The notes: generated by a model not told the origin, from the letters alone. DNA of 64,000 nucleotides from Typha latifolia (GCA_019914945.1 CM034107.1:372001-436000); one strand, 5' to 3'; counted from the stretch's first letter, positions 1-13,024 are shown. Numbers and translations are program-made.

Positions 1-242
1 AACTGTTGTACATAGAATGGTCTTCTATTTATATAGTTACTTTTTGGGTGAACCATGAAATGCTCAATTGACTTGAGATTTCATGTGCATCACTCTTGTT
101 GAGGCAGCTCACTGGACAGTTGACTCTCATCATTTTCTCGCCACTAATCATTTTCTCATATAATGTCATGTAAGTTTGTTAATTTCTTGACAGCAAATTA
201 GGTTCTACGGTGTACTTATTGTATACTCCTTCATTTATGTAG

Positions 243-1114
243 GCTTTGTCTATTAATAGGTCACTGACCAAAGCTAAATCCGCTGCATTACACGGGCAAA
301 ATTCCAGCCAAGAAATAAATGATCTGATAGTTCAAGAAATATGTGATGCTGGCGGCAGAATCGACTATGTTGAGGTAATTTGACAAGGCCTTTCCCTTTT
401 CCAATTTGAGCATGAGCTCTTTTGATTAGATTCTGAACAAATCTGTCTGGTAATGTATGTTTGCTCGCAATTTCTGTGTCATTTTGATTGTCCCTTTATA
501 TATTTCATTTCATGGAACTCTGAATTTAGCATATTTGATGGTGTTAAGAATTAACCCTTTGGACTTCAGACAGTGACTATAAAATAGTGATATCAGTTCA
601 TTTGGAATGAGAAAAAAAAAATGCACAGATGCTTACTATGATGTTGCGAGATAACTGCGGCAATGGAAATCAAGATGAAGGATCTCAATACGCTAGAAAA
701 TCTCTGTTGATTTTTAGTTGACATCCTTGTAGCCTCCAATTTTTTTATAAATTATACTTGCTTGTAGCTTATACTTTCCCAAGTAGGTCTATTGTCTGTT
801 TAGTTTAATGATTCTTTCTTCGATCTATTTAAATAGATCGGTATGTTGATTTGACATACGAGTTAAATTTATTTAGCTTATTTCTTTTATCACACATGAA
901 AATGATAATTTTTACTATTATCATGAACTGGAAGGGGAAACTCTACTATATGTATTGCAGATTGGTGGATAGTAATTAGTATACTCTTTGAATGCAGATT
1001 GTGGAGCAGGAAAGTTTGGTACCTGTGGAAAATATCAACTGCCCTGTTGTGATCTGCGTTGCTGTTTGGTTTGGAAATGTTAGGTTGATTGATAATATAG
1101 AGATCAAGATGTAA
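243..1114 (+). CDS. PANC: Pantothenate synthetase (pantoate-beta-alanine ligase), 3' part
   Basis: Last two coding exons of pantothenate synthetase, which condenses pantoate with beta-alanine using ATP in vitamin B5 synthesis. Exons 243-374 and 998-1114 join in phase 0 across a GT-AG intron. The first exon gives ALSINRSL and KAKSAA, the plant PanC signature. The second gives IVEQESLVPVE, then a PVVICVAVWFG core and the terminal RLIDNIEIKM before TAA at 1112-1114. The 5' part, including the ATP-binding HIGH region, lies left of the window. Bases 1-242 read as the preceding intron. Terminal motifs match plant PanC closely, so the identity is firm. The exon borders are my own reading. Confidence 0.9.
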
Positions 1115-1469
1115 ATCTCCTACATTTCTTCTGTTATGTACAATGGCTATTTAAAGCGGCATGTATTGCCAGCCCATAACATTCTTATTTGAAGCTTGAA
1201 TAAAATAAAGCTCATACCACATGATATATGATCACTTCTTAGAGCATATTCCTATTAGTTTCATCACTAGAACGCAAAAGAATCCAATGACCTGCCAACA
1301 CTAATAATACCAACACTTTTTAATCACACAATCAAATTATTCAGCCCTGAGAACTGATGGATAACAAATTAACTAAAATGTATTAACTTATGGCAAAGTG
1401 AATAAACCAAAGTAGCCCGTGAAAGAAATCCCATCTGAAGCAATTCTGACCTCGTTCAGGAGAAGTAAT
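1115..1469. other. Convergent 3' intergenic region PanC / AKR2
   Basis: AT-rich spacer between two convergent genes. It should hold both 3' UTRs; an AATAAA-type signal (gaataaaataaag) lies near 1198-1211 on the PanC side. No additional gene is visible. Confidence 0.6.
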
Positions 1470-4400
1470 TTATAGGAAAGCATCCTTTTCAAGCAACTTG
1501 AGCACGTCCTCCCGGTTGTTGAGCTTGGCGACATCAATGGGTGTCTTCCCATCGAGATTTTGGAGAGTACTGCACCACAAGAAAAGTCAATGAATCAAAA
1601 GAACAAGGTCAGAGGAGGGTAAATGTAGGTGTTCTTTTTTCTTTTCTTTTTCTTTCACTTACACAGCAGCACCATGCTCTAATAGAAGTGTTACACATTC
1701 CTTCTGGTCATATCCAGCAGCATAATGCAGAGGAGTGTTCTTGTTATTGTCTAATGCATCCACGCTGGCCTTCGCGTCAAGAAGAATTTGAGCGCACTTC
1801 ACCTGAAAAACATAAAGTCAAACATCCATTCTCAAGATCAATTAAATTTGAAATGAAAAACAGAAAGTTAAGAACTCAAGCACTTAGATGTTGCGCGAAG
1901 CTATAATAGGGGGCACAATTTGAGGGTAAAGTAAAACGATTTGATTGTTTCCATACAATTATTCAGAGAGGTGAGAGTGCAAGGTTGACATCTTGCCTAT
2001 TTGTCATCTACCAGAGAACAAAGATATTATGTCCAGTTCAACCAATAACCTAATATCACAAGTCAGATGAACAAAGATACACCTAAAATGACCCCACCCA
2101 TGAAAAGCAAGAAATTCATGTGTAGAACCTACCAAAGACGGTGAGGAACCACATTCCCTGCTTAAAAATTAAAGCCAGTTTCTGTTTTAGGCCGTGGTAC
2201 CAGTCAACTGTGCAATCTCACTCAATAAAATCATTGCATGTAGCTATTTACTACATATATGTACACAAATATATAGGTTAATTTTTTGCACTAATCAAGC
2301 TCAATATGACAACCTATCTCAAAAATGATAACACAAGGAAGTAGGAAACATAACAAAAGCTCCACATAAATGTTAAATGTAGGAAGCCTGTTTATAAGGA
2401 GGTGGATTGCCACCAGGTTAACTGCTCAAATTTGCAGCCTACAGTTAAAACCAACCTATGTTAAAATAACAAAACATTAAATTGCCATTTATATAGAAGA
2501 AAATATAAATCATCTTTCCCTAGGAAAAGAGTATATATTATGCCAAGATTATAGGTTCAGGAAAACACAAGGAAATATCAAGTAAAAGGGATCATACCTT
2601 ACCGTACCCACATGCGAAATGTAAAGCTCTTCTTCCCTCAGAATCTTCTTCATCCTTATTTTCTCCTTCCTCCAAAGCTTTCTTCAAACCCTGCAAGGAA
2701 TTGGGAAGAAATGTCAGTATCTAGATAACAATCAATTTGTCATGGCTTATATGTTCAAATGCTCTTCACGATAACGATGAACACAACATAAGTACACACT
2801 TAAGATGAGGTGCTAAACTGTACAGGCATCAAATACAAGGCACACATTCGTAAAAAACCTACATATCTAAGCCAAGACAAAGCTCATTTTAGCAAAGAAA
2901 TCATGGATAAACGCCAAAGTGGCCCAACTATCAGAAATGTAAAGTGCACCTTAATCAGTGAGCAGCCAACTTTGATGTAGTGTCACATGGACTTGGCTAC
3001 TGGTATCAGGTGGGGAGTCTGTCAAAGATTCTGATATTCCCATTGTTTCAAAATTTTCTAATCTCAAACACAGTCATACTGATAACAATGTAAGTACCCT
3101 GTAAACTAATTTTGCTTTAAAGTGAAATCTTATATTGTCTCATACATGAACAAATTGCAACGTTGCTTTTCCCAAATTCACATGTCAACCATGTCTTAAA
3201 TATTCATATAGTTCAGAAAATTAAGAGTTCCTGATTGATCTGCAGTACCTCAGCATCACCGACACTAGCAGTGTGATGGATAATAGATTCAATTTCATCT
3301 CCGGGTTCCTCTTCTGCTTCTTCACATCCGGATAGTTCAGTAGAAGTTACAGCCTCTTCTAAAGGACAAGCACCCATTGCCTGACCTACCTTTTGTAGGA
3401 ATTCAGGGTCATTCCAGAACCTACAAAAAATAAATAGAAATATTACAGGATTGGAAGTGCTTCATGATAAACTTAAGCCATAGCTCAGTATTAGCTACTT
3501 CATCATAGCAGCTGGACCACCACTCTCTATCTCGTCAAAAATTGACTTCAATGTTAGATCCTCCTTGATGTGTGACATTTGTTCTTCTAACTGTTCATTT
3601 CGAGGTGGACTAGTAAAACTCTCAAGCATGCTAGACATAGTAGGATCCTGCCATTGGGAAGAACAGATTATATGTTAAGACCCCCACTTCAAGCAAGACA
3701 TAAAAAAGGATCATACACAAATCAAATTGAAAAAAGAGCTATTACCTGCATTAAAGCATTTTCAAAGCTTTTAGCCATTGTCATGAATTCAGGTTGCTGC
3801 ATGAGTTGTTCAATGCTTGAAAAAGCATCCAACTGAGGAACACCTTCCTCTCCTTCACTGTGAAAGTTTTGCTTAACTTGTTCAGCCACCTGGTTGAACG
3901 CTGGACTCTTCGATATCTCTTCTGCCATCTGTATCATAGATGGGTCCTGCATTTGTCAAACCATATTGAGTATTATAAAATCATTCCTATCTACACAAAT
4001 TGTTGTGTGCACGCAAAAAGGACATGCCAAATCTTCATAAAATCTTAAGGATGAAAGAAGATGCCTGATTGGACAAAAGTTGCAGACCCAAAAGAATTCA
4101 ATTTAGACTAACTCGGGAGATTTTAACAGAAGCAACCAGAAGTTGGTTTTGAGATATATAAATTATGATTTGTATAAGAATAAGAGAAAGTAATCTTATA
4201 GTTTTCTTTATGCCAACTAATAGATCGAAATAATTTGTATCCTGTTCTCCAACCTGTTTAAAATCTGAGATTTCTTTCATATCAATTGTGTTAGTACATG
4301 GATGCATGCCACTGAAAGTACTTAAATCAGCAATACTTCCACTTAAGGGGGGCTCCAAACAAATAAATATAGCATGACTCCAGGGCTATGCTCTTTTGTC

Positions 4401-5223
4401 TGCCAGCAGAAAAAAGATCAAGCTAAAAACAAACTAAGCTCTAACAAGACTAAATAATTTAATAAAGTTGTGTATCATCAATGTCTTAGCCGGGTGATAT
4501 ACCCAAACAAAATGAGAATGACCATTTGTGGCACAAACAACCCATCAATATGTTGATAACAAAAGTAAAATGGTTAGCTACCACAGCCTATCCAAATGAA
4601 AGTCGATAAAACAAGGATGGGTTGATAGAATGTACATTGAGCAATTCCATTATAGAAGAAAAATCAAAAGGATTTGCAGGAAACCCATTGGTCGGTGCTG
4701 AAGCAGGACTATGTTGCCCTGGTTGCTGTTGCCTTGATGATTCCTCTTGTCTGGTGCTCTTATTCTTATCTGAAATGCATAATTACCTGAACACGTTAAA
4801 ATGAAAGAACAAAATCTTTGTCTGATGCAAACTAAAATCAGCAGTTTTGTTAAAACAAGCAACAATTTTCAGTATCCAAAATGTTTAACTGATATTAGCC
4901 AGTAATTTGTGCTTCAATAAAATCATGGACTCAGTCAGATTCTAGAAGCATAGCCCCAACAAAAGACGGCGTCTTTCAAAAACGGAACAATAAAAATCTA
5001 TAGACCAAAAGCATCTCCTAAACTAGACTCAAGATTTCACGGCTAAAATTGACATGCAAATCAATCTGCTATCCCTCTCAAACCCAATGTACTACACGAA
5101 GATCTGAGTATTGACGTGAGCGTCCATTAACCTCCTCTCTTACATAAGGAAACAAAATTAAAAGGTAAATAGAAACCGAAGACGTAAAAGAAGAAAAACT
5201 AAGCTCTTGCCTTGAGAAGCCAT
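1470..5223 (-). CDS. AKR2: Ankyrin repeat-containing protein 2 (chloroplast outer-envelope protein targeting factor)
   Basis: Cytosolic chaperone/receptor that binds nascent chloroplast outer-envelope proteins and tail-anchored peroxisomal proteins. Coding exons, transcript order: 5211-5223, 4636-4769, 3746-3946, 3499-3647, 3249-3420, 2598-2690, 1663-1802, 1470-1569. They sum to 1002 nt, 333 aa (Arabidopsis AKR2A has about 342). The N-terminal part has [10 protein letters not shown] and the conserved [13 protein letters not shown] helix. The middle has [19 protein letters not shown] and an acidic linker. Ankyrin repeats start near residue 224 ([29 protein letters not shown]) and the protein ends LLEKDAFL. 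The 13-nt first coding exon uses a GC donor (CAAG then GCAAGAG), required by phase. A (CT)n(TA)n microsatellite sits about 120 bp upstream of the ATG. Confidence 0.93.
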
Positions 5224-5344
5224 GGCGACGACGACGACGACGACGACAGAGACAAAGACGAGACGAGAGTTCTGGATTTCCCGAAGAAGAAGTAAACCCT
5301 TGCTTTGCCGTTGCCAAGAGTAAGGAACCAGGTTGGATTCAAAC

Positions 5345-5396
<52 letters not shown>
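5345..5396. repeat. Compound (CT)n-(TA)n microsatellite upstream of AKR2
   Basis: A CT run at about 5345-5372 continues directly into a TA run to about 5396. It lies 120-175 bp upstream of the AKR2 start codon on the gene's template side, so it reads GA then TA in transcript orientation. Such tracts are common in plant core promoters and 5' UTRs. Confidence 0.9.
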
Positions 5397-5399
5397 GTA

Positions 5400-6513
5400 G
5401 GAACCGATCAGGCCAGAAATTACCGAGTCGAATCGGGTGAGTTGGAGGTGAGTTCTCGTTTGGCACGAACGATTCTTTGCGTGCCAACATAGGAATGCAA
5501 GGATGCGATCCCAACGATATTGGAAGAGATTTGATGGCGACCTGATGCTTTTCATTTTACACCCTGCGTTATCTCAGTATTCCGATTTCATCCTGTCTTC
5601 TCGTTTTTTTTAATCTGACCCTTCCTTGTCTCACTAATTTATAGAGAAACACATACGGATGATTAAGGGTGTTTCTCTGGTATTTACCTTTTATTAAACA
5701 GGGTGTAAACCGAATTAAACCCATGAAGCGGGTGTAAAACGAAAAAAAGAAAATTCCTTTCGTCTTCTCTTTTTTCCTTCCGTACGAAATTAATAATCCA
5801 AAAATGCAAGGCTCTAAATATATTACCATTTAGATTCCATGACTATTAATTGTTTACCTCCCTAATGGTAAAATTGTTTAATATCTACATTACAATATCT
5901 GTCATTTATCTCAGTGGAAAAAATACAATATCCTGTGTCTTTCACAGCTGCAGTAGACAATAGTAACTCATAATCTCTGAATTGAAGACAGACAATTAAT
6001 CTTCTTTCACAAAATCCAACATTAATTTAGAACTGCATCATATTCCACTAGCACATATTTGTATCCCTGAAGACAATATATGGAAGACTTCCTAGCTCAC
6101 ATATAAGCACAACTGTGGCCCTCCATCAGATCATAAAATCAGGCTATTCATCTTAATGTAATCAGAGGACAGTAAGGAGAATTATCCAGTCGACTTTTAG
6201 AGCTTTCAGACCAATCACTGCACTCTGCGAGTAGTCATAAGTTCAATTGAGATCAACAGCTTGGAAGTATCTCCAGTGACCTGTAATGCTGATTGCACCA
6301 TTTAGATTAGCTTATGCTGGGTGATTTTTTACATCAAAACTAGGATTTCCTCATTTGGAATGAACAAAAGAATCCTCCATCTGACCGGCATTGTGATCTC
6401 AGAATCAGCATGCCCATAGTTGTGCTTGAAACCACCATCCCTCAGCAAGGAAACAAATGGCCGTCTGTCCTAGACAATAGGATGGACAAAAGGCCTCCAA
6501 TAAAAGAAACTCT
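5400..6513. other. Intergenic: AKR2 promoter side and WD40-gene 3' UTR
   Basis: No coding potential was recognised. The left part must contain the AKR2 promoter; the right part must contain the 3' UTR of the WD40 gene. Short open frames here show no family resemblance. Confidence 0.5.
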
Positions 6514-9500
6514 TCATGCCACTTTGTGTAATCCAATGTTGAGGTCAGAGGATATGGAGGTCAAAAATGGAACTGATTGATGCCATATAGCTTTAAATAC
6601 TCGCTTTTGGTGAGCTTGAACAGACTGAGAAGGTGTACGGCTGTTATATCTGATATCAAATATATGGATCTTGGGATCCACCGAGCCAGATGATACATAC
6701 AAGCCATCAGGAGACCATGACTGATTAATTAGAGCAGATTGAGATTCACTGCTTTCTTGATTCCAGCCAAAGGCATGAATCTCAGTCTGCCGTAACCTGA
6801 TATCAAACAAGCGTAGCTGCTTGCCAGGTGCTCTGCCGGGAAAGAAAAAGAAAAAGAAAAAGAAAAAGAAAAGGAGATGAACAAATAGCATAAGCATAGT
6901 TGCATAAAACATAAACATAATGATAATAGTACAACAGATCTAATAATAACTAGATAACCACATATTTTGCAACAAAAGTTTCATTTACTTACCCTGTTTG
7001 CACCATGAATAAGTTGAAATCGGATGGATTTGGTAGCACACTCATGCATTTGCACTCTATTTGATGCTTGAACTCAGTTCTTCCTGTAGAGAGATCGAAT
7101 GCTATAATCCTTTTGTCTGCACCAGCCGACAATATGGTTTTCTTTTGCTGCAATCCGGAAATGCCCATGACAGCAGAAGAATGCAGATTCCCATGTACTA
7201 TCTTGTGCTTCCATGAATCTTCTCTCTCTTGCCATAGTACTACAGCATGGTCACTCCCACCAGTCACAAAGCATATATCAATCCAAGGCATGAAATTAAT
7301 ACTGTTTATAATGCCCTTCCGATGAGGTTTTCCTTCTAAGAAGGTAACTTTTTTCTGTTAGCACATAGTAAAATAGAATTTTGTAAGATGTCGATCAATG
7401 TTCCTGTATGATTATATGCGCTGTACGACATTTTTCCAATCTAATTAAAGCAACACAATCAATTCCTTGTGGTTTGAGTTAGGCACATGAAAACATGAGG
7501 AGAATATTGTATATAGTGCATTGCCAAGTTTTAGTATTTATCAACATACTATCTCACAATGGATGAAGATGGTAGTCTGTTAGAACAGACATGCATAAAG
7601 AAATGGAGATATGAAAAGTATAAGTCATCTTATAAGATATCATACCACAAAAAAATATAAAAGGAGACCAGAGCCATGTCAGTGAATAATAACCAAATGT
7701 ATATGATCACAAATGGTAATGAAAACCCAATATGGCCTGAATTCAAGGCATTTGCCTGCTGATACAACATTCCTCCAGCTTTCACCATATATTAATTTAA
7801 TTCTAAGTCATCTCCAATCAACATAAATAGAGTCGCAGAACACAACTTTAAGTTAAGAGTTAAGACAACTTGATAAAAGAACTAAAAAAATCTTATAACA
7901 CCTACAAACACGATATCAAAACCATTAAGAATTGGTCAATGGTTTTATATTCCTCTAACAAAAAGCGGGTATGAGGTTTCTATACAGGGCTAGTAGCAAG
8001 TCCAAAAATATATATTCTCAAGTATCCAACTTAAGCTCATCCAACCGTGGGCCTAATTGGCTATGTATCTCCACAAATCATGTATATTTGAGCAACATCG
8101 TGCTAGAAATTAGAAAGATGATTTAGAACAGCACATCAAAAGGTAACAATTCTTAATAAATTTCACTTCTGAAAAGACTCCTTACTTCTCCTGATACATT
8201 GAGATTTAATCTCGAAATCTGAGAATCCCCACCATCAGCACTGTATGCAGCAAAAATGCTATCACCATCGGGGTGCCACGTTAGATCTTCAGGCCATTTC
8301 CGTTGCTTTGGGGACACACAATCTGTGGTGCTAAGTAGAGAAGCGCTAGGTCTGCAATAGAACATATATACAATGACCTATTATTCAATTAACAGGACAT
8401 CACTTGATGGCCAAAGAATGAATTTCCACCAACAGAAAGATAAAATAATATTTCATGCAAGAAAATGCAGTAACCAAAGTAGGTATATAATCAAGTTTAT
8501 TGTTACACTTCACCATCCAATTACAATAACAATTTCAGATTCCATAATTAGACTGTAAAAACAATGCTACAGGACAATCAGATTTAACACCAAAGGTTAA
8601 GAGATATACCCTTTAACCTGCACTTGCCATAAGTTCACAACACCATCCAATGCACTGCAAAATCACAACAGTAAACTTGTAAGAATCAGAATCCTGGCAC
8701 CCAAGAAACAACAAAGACAAGTAGTTCTGCATGACACAGCACATCACCACTTGTCAAGATAAGCAGAAAGTGCAATTAGAATTAGTTATCTCCAAACGCA
8801 AAAGTAGCACCTATCTGAGGCGAGAAGACAAGTTTTTGTCTTATGTGGATTTAGCTACGAAGATACCTGGTTACAAAGAGCAGATCATTAACCGGACAAA
8901 GCTCAAGACTTCTCAACTTCCTCTTATGCTGACTCGAAAGCACCGTGCCAGTCTGGAATCTAAGCAAGTTAGGCGATGAACAACTGCGCACACTCGTGAT
9001 CAAATCCTGGTGTTCCTTTTGTACTACATATCACCATTACAAACAAAACAATGAGAAAAATAAACAAAGAAGCAAGATTTTACAAGAACTGTAACGTATT
9101 CAAAGTGTTTGTCATCATACCAAACTTCCGTTTCGCCCTATTCTCTTGTGTCCTGATCGGTCCTTTATCAGGTCTGCTCGAAGAAGCATGCTTCGATCTC
9201 TCGGTGACGTTAGATTGAGCAGAAGACGAGGCAACGGCGAATGCTCTAGATGAAACTGGTTCCGGCTTAACGGCCGGGGATGGAATCTTAGGATTCAGCG
9301 GCGGGATAATAAGCTGAGGCCGGGAAGACGACGGCTGCTGGGCCGGCGGTTTCGGATGCGGAGTACCGTTCGTCTGCACGGGGCTTGATGAATTAACTTC
9401 AAGTTTCACGCGGCTATCCACAGCGGGCGTCGCATGGGAGTTCGATCGAAGGCGACCAAGCTTTGCCTTTGAATCGGTTAATCTTCTCTCCGCCTCATCA

Positions 9501-9761
9501 AGCTGAAAAGCATATCATATTGCATCATATCACGCGCAATTTTTTGCATCAAAGAGATGCGAAGTAAGAGGTAGAGAGAGCAAAATTTACCTGAGACTTG
9601 TAGTGGGAGAGCTTTTGCTTGAGGTGTTGGACCTCCTTGGTGCGGTGCTCGATTAGGGCGGCAAGGGCTTCTTCTTCCTCTTGATCCTGGATCCCGGATT
9701 CGTCCGCGTCGACGTCGATGGCTTCCTCGTGCTTCGGCTTCTTGAGGAAGCGAGGGTCCAT
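6514..9761 (-). CDS. Coiled-coil plus WD40-repeat protein, uncharacterised plant transducin family
   Basis: Seven exons: 9591-9761, 9121-9502, 8867-9023, 8610-8654, 8186-8351, 6993-7354, 6514-6832. They total 1602 nt, 533 aa, all phases consistent. It starts MDPRFLKKPKHEEAIDVD, then a heptad-like segment (residues about 35-80; HRTKEVQHLKQKLSHYKSQ, LDEAERRL) that should form a coiled coil. A Pro/Ser-rich linker follows. WD40 repeats begin near residue 200: FVTSALDGVVNLWQVQ, WHPDGDSIFAAYSADG, FVTGGSDHAVVLWQE, ILSAGADKRIIAFD, QLRLFDIRL, YVSSGSVDPKIHIFDIR, and a terminal LTSISSDLNIGLHKVA. I recognise it as a conserved plant transducin/WD40 family without an assigned biochemical role; a scaffold function is inferred from the fold only. 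The last intron's pyrimidine tract is a hexanucleotide microsatellite. Confidence 0.85.
6841..6874. repeat. (GAAAAA)n hexanucleotide repeat serving as polypyrimidine tract
   Basis: About five units of gaaaaa on the + strand. On the minus strand this is a CTTTTT ladder immediately upstream of the acceptor of the last exon of the WD40 gene (acceptor AG at 6833-6834). It therefore appears to form the splice-site pyrimidine tract. Confidence 0.85.
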
Positions 9762-10391
9762 CGTTGCCTGCTCGGAAGCGTGGAGGGGATTCGGATTTGA
9801 AATGATAAAAAAGGCGGCGCCTTTGAGACCGGGAAGGAGAGGAGGGTTACAGGAGAAAGTAGCTTCTTCCTCACTTTACCGCGGGTTCTTCTTTCTTCTG
9901 TTTGTTATTATAAGCGAGTACAGGGACTTAGTTTGGTAAAACGTTTGTTGTTATAAGCGAGTACGGTGACTTGGCTGAATAATGGATGTAAAGAGTTGTT
10001 ATATATGCATTAGTATTACCATAGTGCTTATTTAGTTATCTTTATTTGTTAGCTTCTTATATGATCATTTAACCACTCTTATATCACTCACTTTACAAAT
10101 AATTTTTTGGAAAGTGAAGGAGAAGAAAAAAAAAAGACGTTTCATATTAGATGACAATAATGAATAGATGAGAACAATGACTATTTCGAGCCTGAACAAT
10201 GAGTTGCGACAGAAAACCTCAAACATTTAATAACTTATAATAGTCAAGATATAATTTTATTCCACATCAAACAAGTATGTGTCACATACTGAGAGCTCCA
10301 ATATCTAACTGTGAGACAAGAGAATCAAAGCAAAGCATGATGACTTTTAGTAATTAATGCGATATCAATCTCGGTGCTTCTTCTACGTTCT
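9762..10391. other. Intergenic between WD40 gene promoter and glutaredoxin 3' end
   Basis: Contains the 5' flank of the WD40 gene (GC-rich up to about 9850, then AT-rich) and presumably the 3' UTR of the glutaredoxin gene near 10250-10391. No gene seen. Confidence 0.5.
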
Positions 10392-12794
10392 TCAAGAACA
10401 CAATGCTTTCTCTATCAGTTCCTGCAACTGTCCACTCTTGTATGCTTCTGCAACAAAGTAAATGCAAGATCTTAAAACAAGCTCAAGGAATTATGAGGGA
10501 AAAATCTCGGGCTAGAATGCTGCATATGAAAATCAATAGATCTGATGTAGCAGTATACAACTTAATGTTCATTGGCACAACTAAAATTTGGCCAGCAAAA
10601 TCAAATAATTTCTGCATATAGAACACTGTATGATGCTCAGTATCTCGGAAAGCACAAAAGATGGATTCGTTATTCCCATATCTCTAACATGATATCTAAT
10701 AAGAGTTCACAATAGATCGACTTGAAAATGCGCACCTTCTTTTCAAACCCAATCATAAGTACCTTCAAGATTAATTATTTATACTGAAAGAGTACTTCAA
10801 AGTTCAAACAGCAATTGCTAAGTGAACTTTCTACAGAACCTTCAATTCTAAATACTTCATATTGCACAGATGAAGAGAAAGGATTTAGAGGAATAGACGA
10901 ATAATAACAATATAACATATGAACTAAAATGTACCAATGTAACTCCAAAACATATATTTAGTGCTTAAGACATGCCATACTATATACATATCACCAGGCA
11001 ATTTCTAACCAACTAAGCTAAGACAGAAGTGGCTTTTCAGGTGCAGATTGCATGACAGATTGCTGCCTCAAATGTCATAAACCTATGGAGCCATTTCATC
11101 AAGCACATAGTAATTTCTATATATATAATTCTAGACGGTTTCATTAAGCAGCTATGGACAAAAGGTTGAAAGCAATATTTGTATGACTAAAACTGATGCT
11201 TAGCAGCTTCCATTTTTTCCTTGTCTCACTTTTCTTTGATTTCAAATACCATACTTCAACTCTATTTATTAGCATGTGATAACTACTTATCTTAGAAACT
11301 AGATATGGTTTCACTTTCTCAAGCACTAATGTAAAATATAGGTACAGACTACAATGAGCTCAGAGCAAGATAACTATTATTGTAACAACAAGGTAACAGG
11401 ATGGAATCGAGACTAAACATAGCAAGTATATGATGACGCCTATCATTCACTATCTGGTTGCTTGCCTGCTTGATAGCATTTCTAGGAATTTCAATAGTCT
11501 TAACTCTTAAACAAATAAAACCTCCTTGAGCATGCCGTTTTTTGGGCATATCAATACAAGATAAACTTGGCCCAGCACTACTTTGCATGCTCATTTATAT
11601 TTTGACGAATCTGATTCATAAGTGTAAGTGTGTGTGCATATAAGCCCTCCTTGATAATGCTCAAGAAACATATACCTAGGTGCACGTATGCATCTTTAGA
11701 TAGAAAGAACCAAACAACAACTATGGGAGAAGAGAAGAAACTCACCAACTGTGATGTCACATCCACCAAAGAACTCGCCGTCGATATAAAGCTGGGGGAA
11801 AGTGGGCCAGCTGGAGTACTCCTTGAGCCCTTGGCGCAGCATCTCGTTCTCGAGGATGTTCAACGTCTCAAAGGGCACATTCAGCGACTTAAGGATCTGC
11901 ACCACGGTGTTGGAGAACCCACACTGGGGGAAATCCTTGGTCCCCTTCATGAAAAGAATCACCTTGTGCGAATTCACAACCTTATCCAGCGTCGACTTCA
12001 TCTCAGGGCTCAATGCTGCATCTTTAGCAAAATTTGATTAGGGGATATAAAAGGGCAGACAAAAAGTTCGTTATATTTTAATAAAAGTCCAGTGAAACTC
12101 TTACATGCAATGCCATGCTCCAAAGAAAAAATCGGTCAACTACATTAAAATCAATAAGGGAAAGAACCAGGGGGAGAAAAAAGGCACCGCCCTTAAAACA
12201 ACTTGACAGAGGGACAAAAAGGGCCACATTTCTCTTTCGACTTCCCACATAATCTAGCGAAATTTACAACGGAGAAGAGATAATTGCAAGAGTCCACAAT
12301 CCAAAGAAGGGGTAGGTTAACATATCGAAACCAAAAGGAGGAAGAACAAGAAGAAGGATTAAAGGCGACACCTTTAGCATAATTTGCCTAAGGCATATAA
12401 AAAAGAGACATTTTTGTTTCGATTTACAACTTAATCCAGCAGTAATTAGAAAAAAAAAGAAAAAAAGAGAAGGAACTATAACAGACCACCATGATCCAAT
12501 GGGACGAAAAGATGAATTATTACCGGAGAAGCATCGCACGGAGAAGGAGGAAGGGAATGGTATCGGCGACCGCGGAGTCCGACCAGAGAATAGGGCCGCG
12601 CCGCCGGTTACGTACGGACGAGAGAGAGATGAGATAAGAGTAGGAGAAGGAGGAGGAGAAGGGGAAAGAAGGCGCGGGGCGGCGGCGAAGGCTGCGACGA
12701 GAGTTCGAGAAGCCCTCCTCCTCCAATACGAAGAAGGAGAGAGAGGTAAGGAGGACTTCAGAAGGGGTTGTGCTGTAGCAGCGGCGGAAGCCAT
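10392..12794 (-). CDS. GRXS14: Monothiol CGFS glutaredoxin, plastid-targeted (GRXS14/CXIP1-like)
   Basis: Monothiol glutaredoxin of the type that binds a [2Fe-2S] cluster with glutathione and acts in plastid iron-sulphur cluster delivery. Exons 12524-12794, 11746-12015 and 10392-10447 total 597 nt, 198 aa. Residues 1 to about 88 are Ser/Ala/Arg-rich without acidic residues, a typical chloroplast transit peptide. The glutaredoxin domain runs from ALSPEMKSTLDK (residue 91). It includes FMKGTK (GSH-binding Lys), active site CGFS with Cys122, the WPTFPQLYIDGEF cis-Pro loop and FGGCDIT. The last exon supplies EAYKSGQLQELIEKALCS. Single-domain length fits GRXS14 rather than multidomain GRXS17. The assignment to S14 over S16 rests on the absence of an N-terminal nuclease domain. 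Confidence 0.92.
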
Positions 12795-12942
12795 CTATGG
12801 TAGTACTCTAAAGAAAATCTCTAGCCTCTTTCTGCTCCCTTTTGACCCCAAATCTCTCTCTCGAGTAGCGTTGCAAATAAGAAATATTTGTCTTTTTTTC
12901 TCGCAGATATTTGAAATTTTATCTGCATTAATAAGCATCTCG

Positions 12943-13024
12943 GTGGACGTGCCGGAGTGGTTATCGGGCATGACTAGAAATCATGTGGGCTTTGCCCGCG
13001 CAGGTTCGAATCCTGCCGTCCACG
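12943..13024 (+). tRNA. trnS-AGA: tRNA-Ser (anticodon AGA)
   Basis: 82-nt cloverleaf. Acceptor strand GTGGACG pairs with CGTCCAC, followed by discriminator G. D arm GCCGGAGTGG, anticodon loop CTAGAAA flanked by a TGA/TCA stem, a long class II variable arm (GTGGGCTTTGCCCGC) and T arm GCAGGTTCGAATCCTGC. There is no encoded CCA and no intron, as expected for a nuclear gene. It lies 148 bp upstream of the divergent glutaredoxin start codon. Confidence 0.97.

Noticed and set aside
4098..4358. 86-codon minus-strand frame between AKR2 exons
   Set aside because: Lies in an intron; AKR2 exons join across it in phase and the translation resembles no protein.
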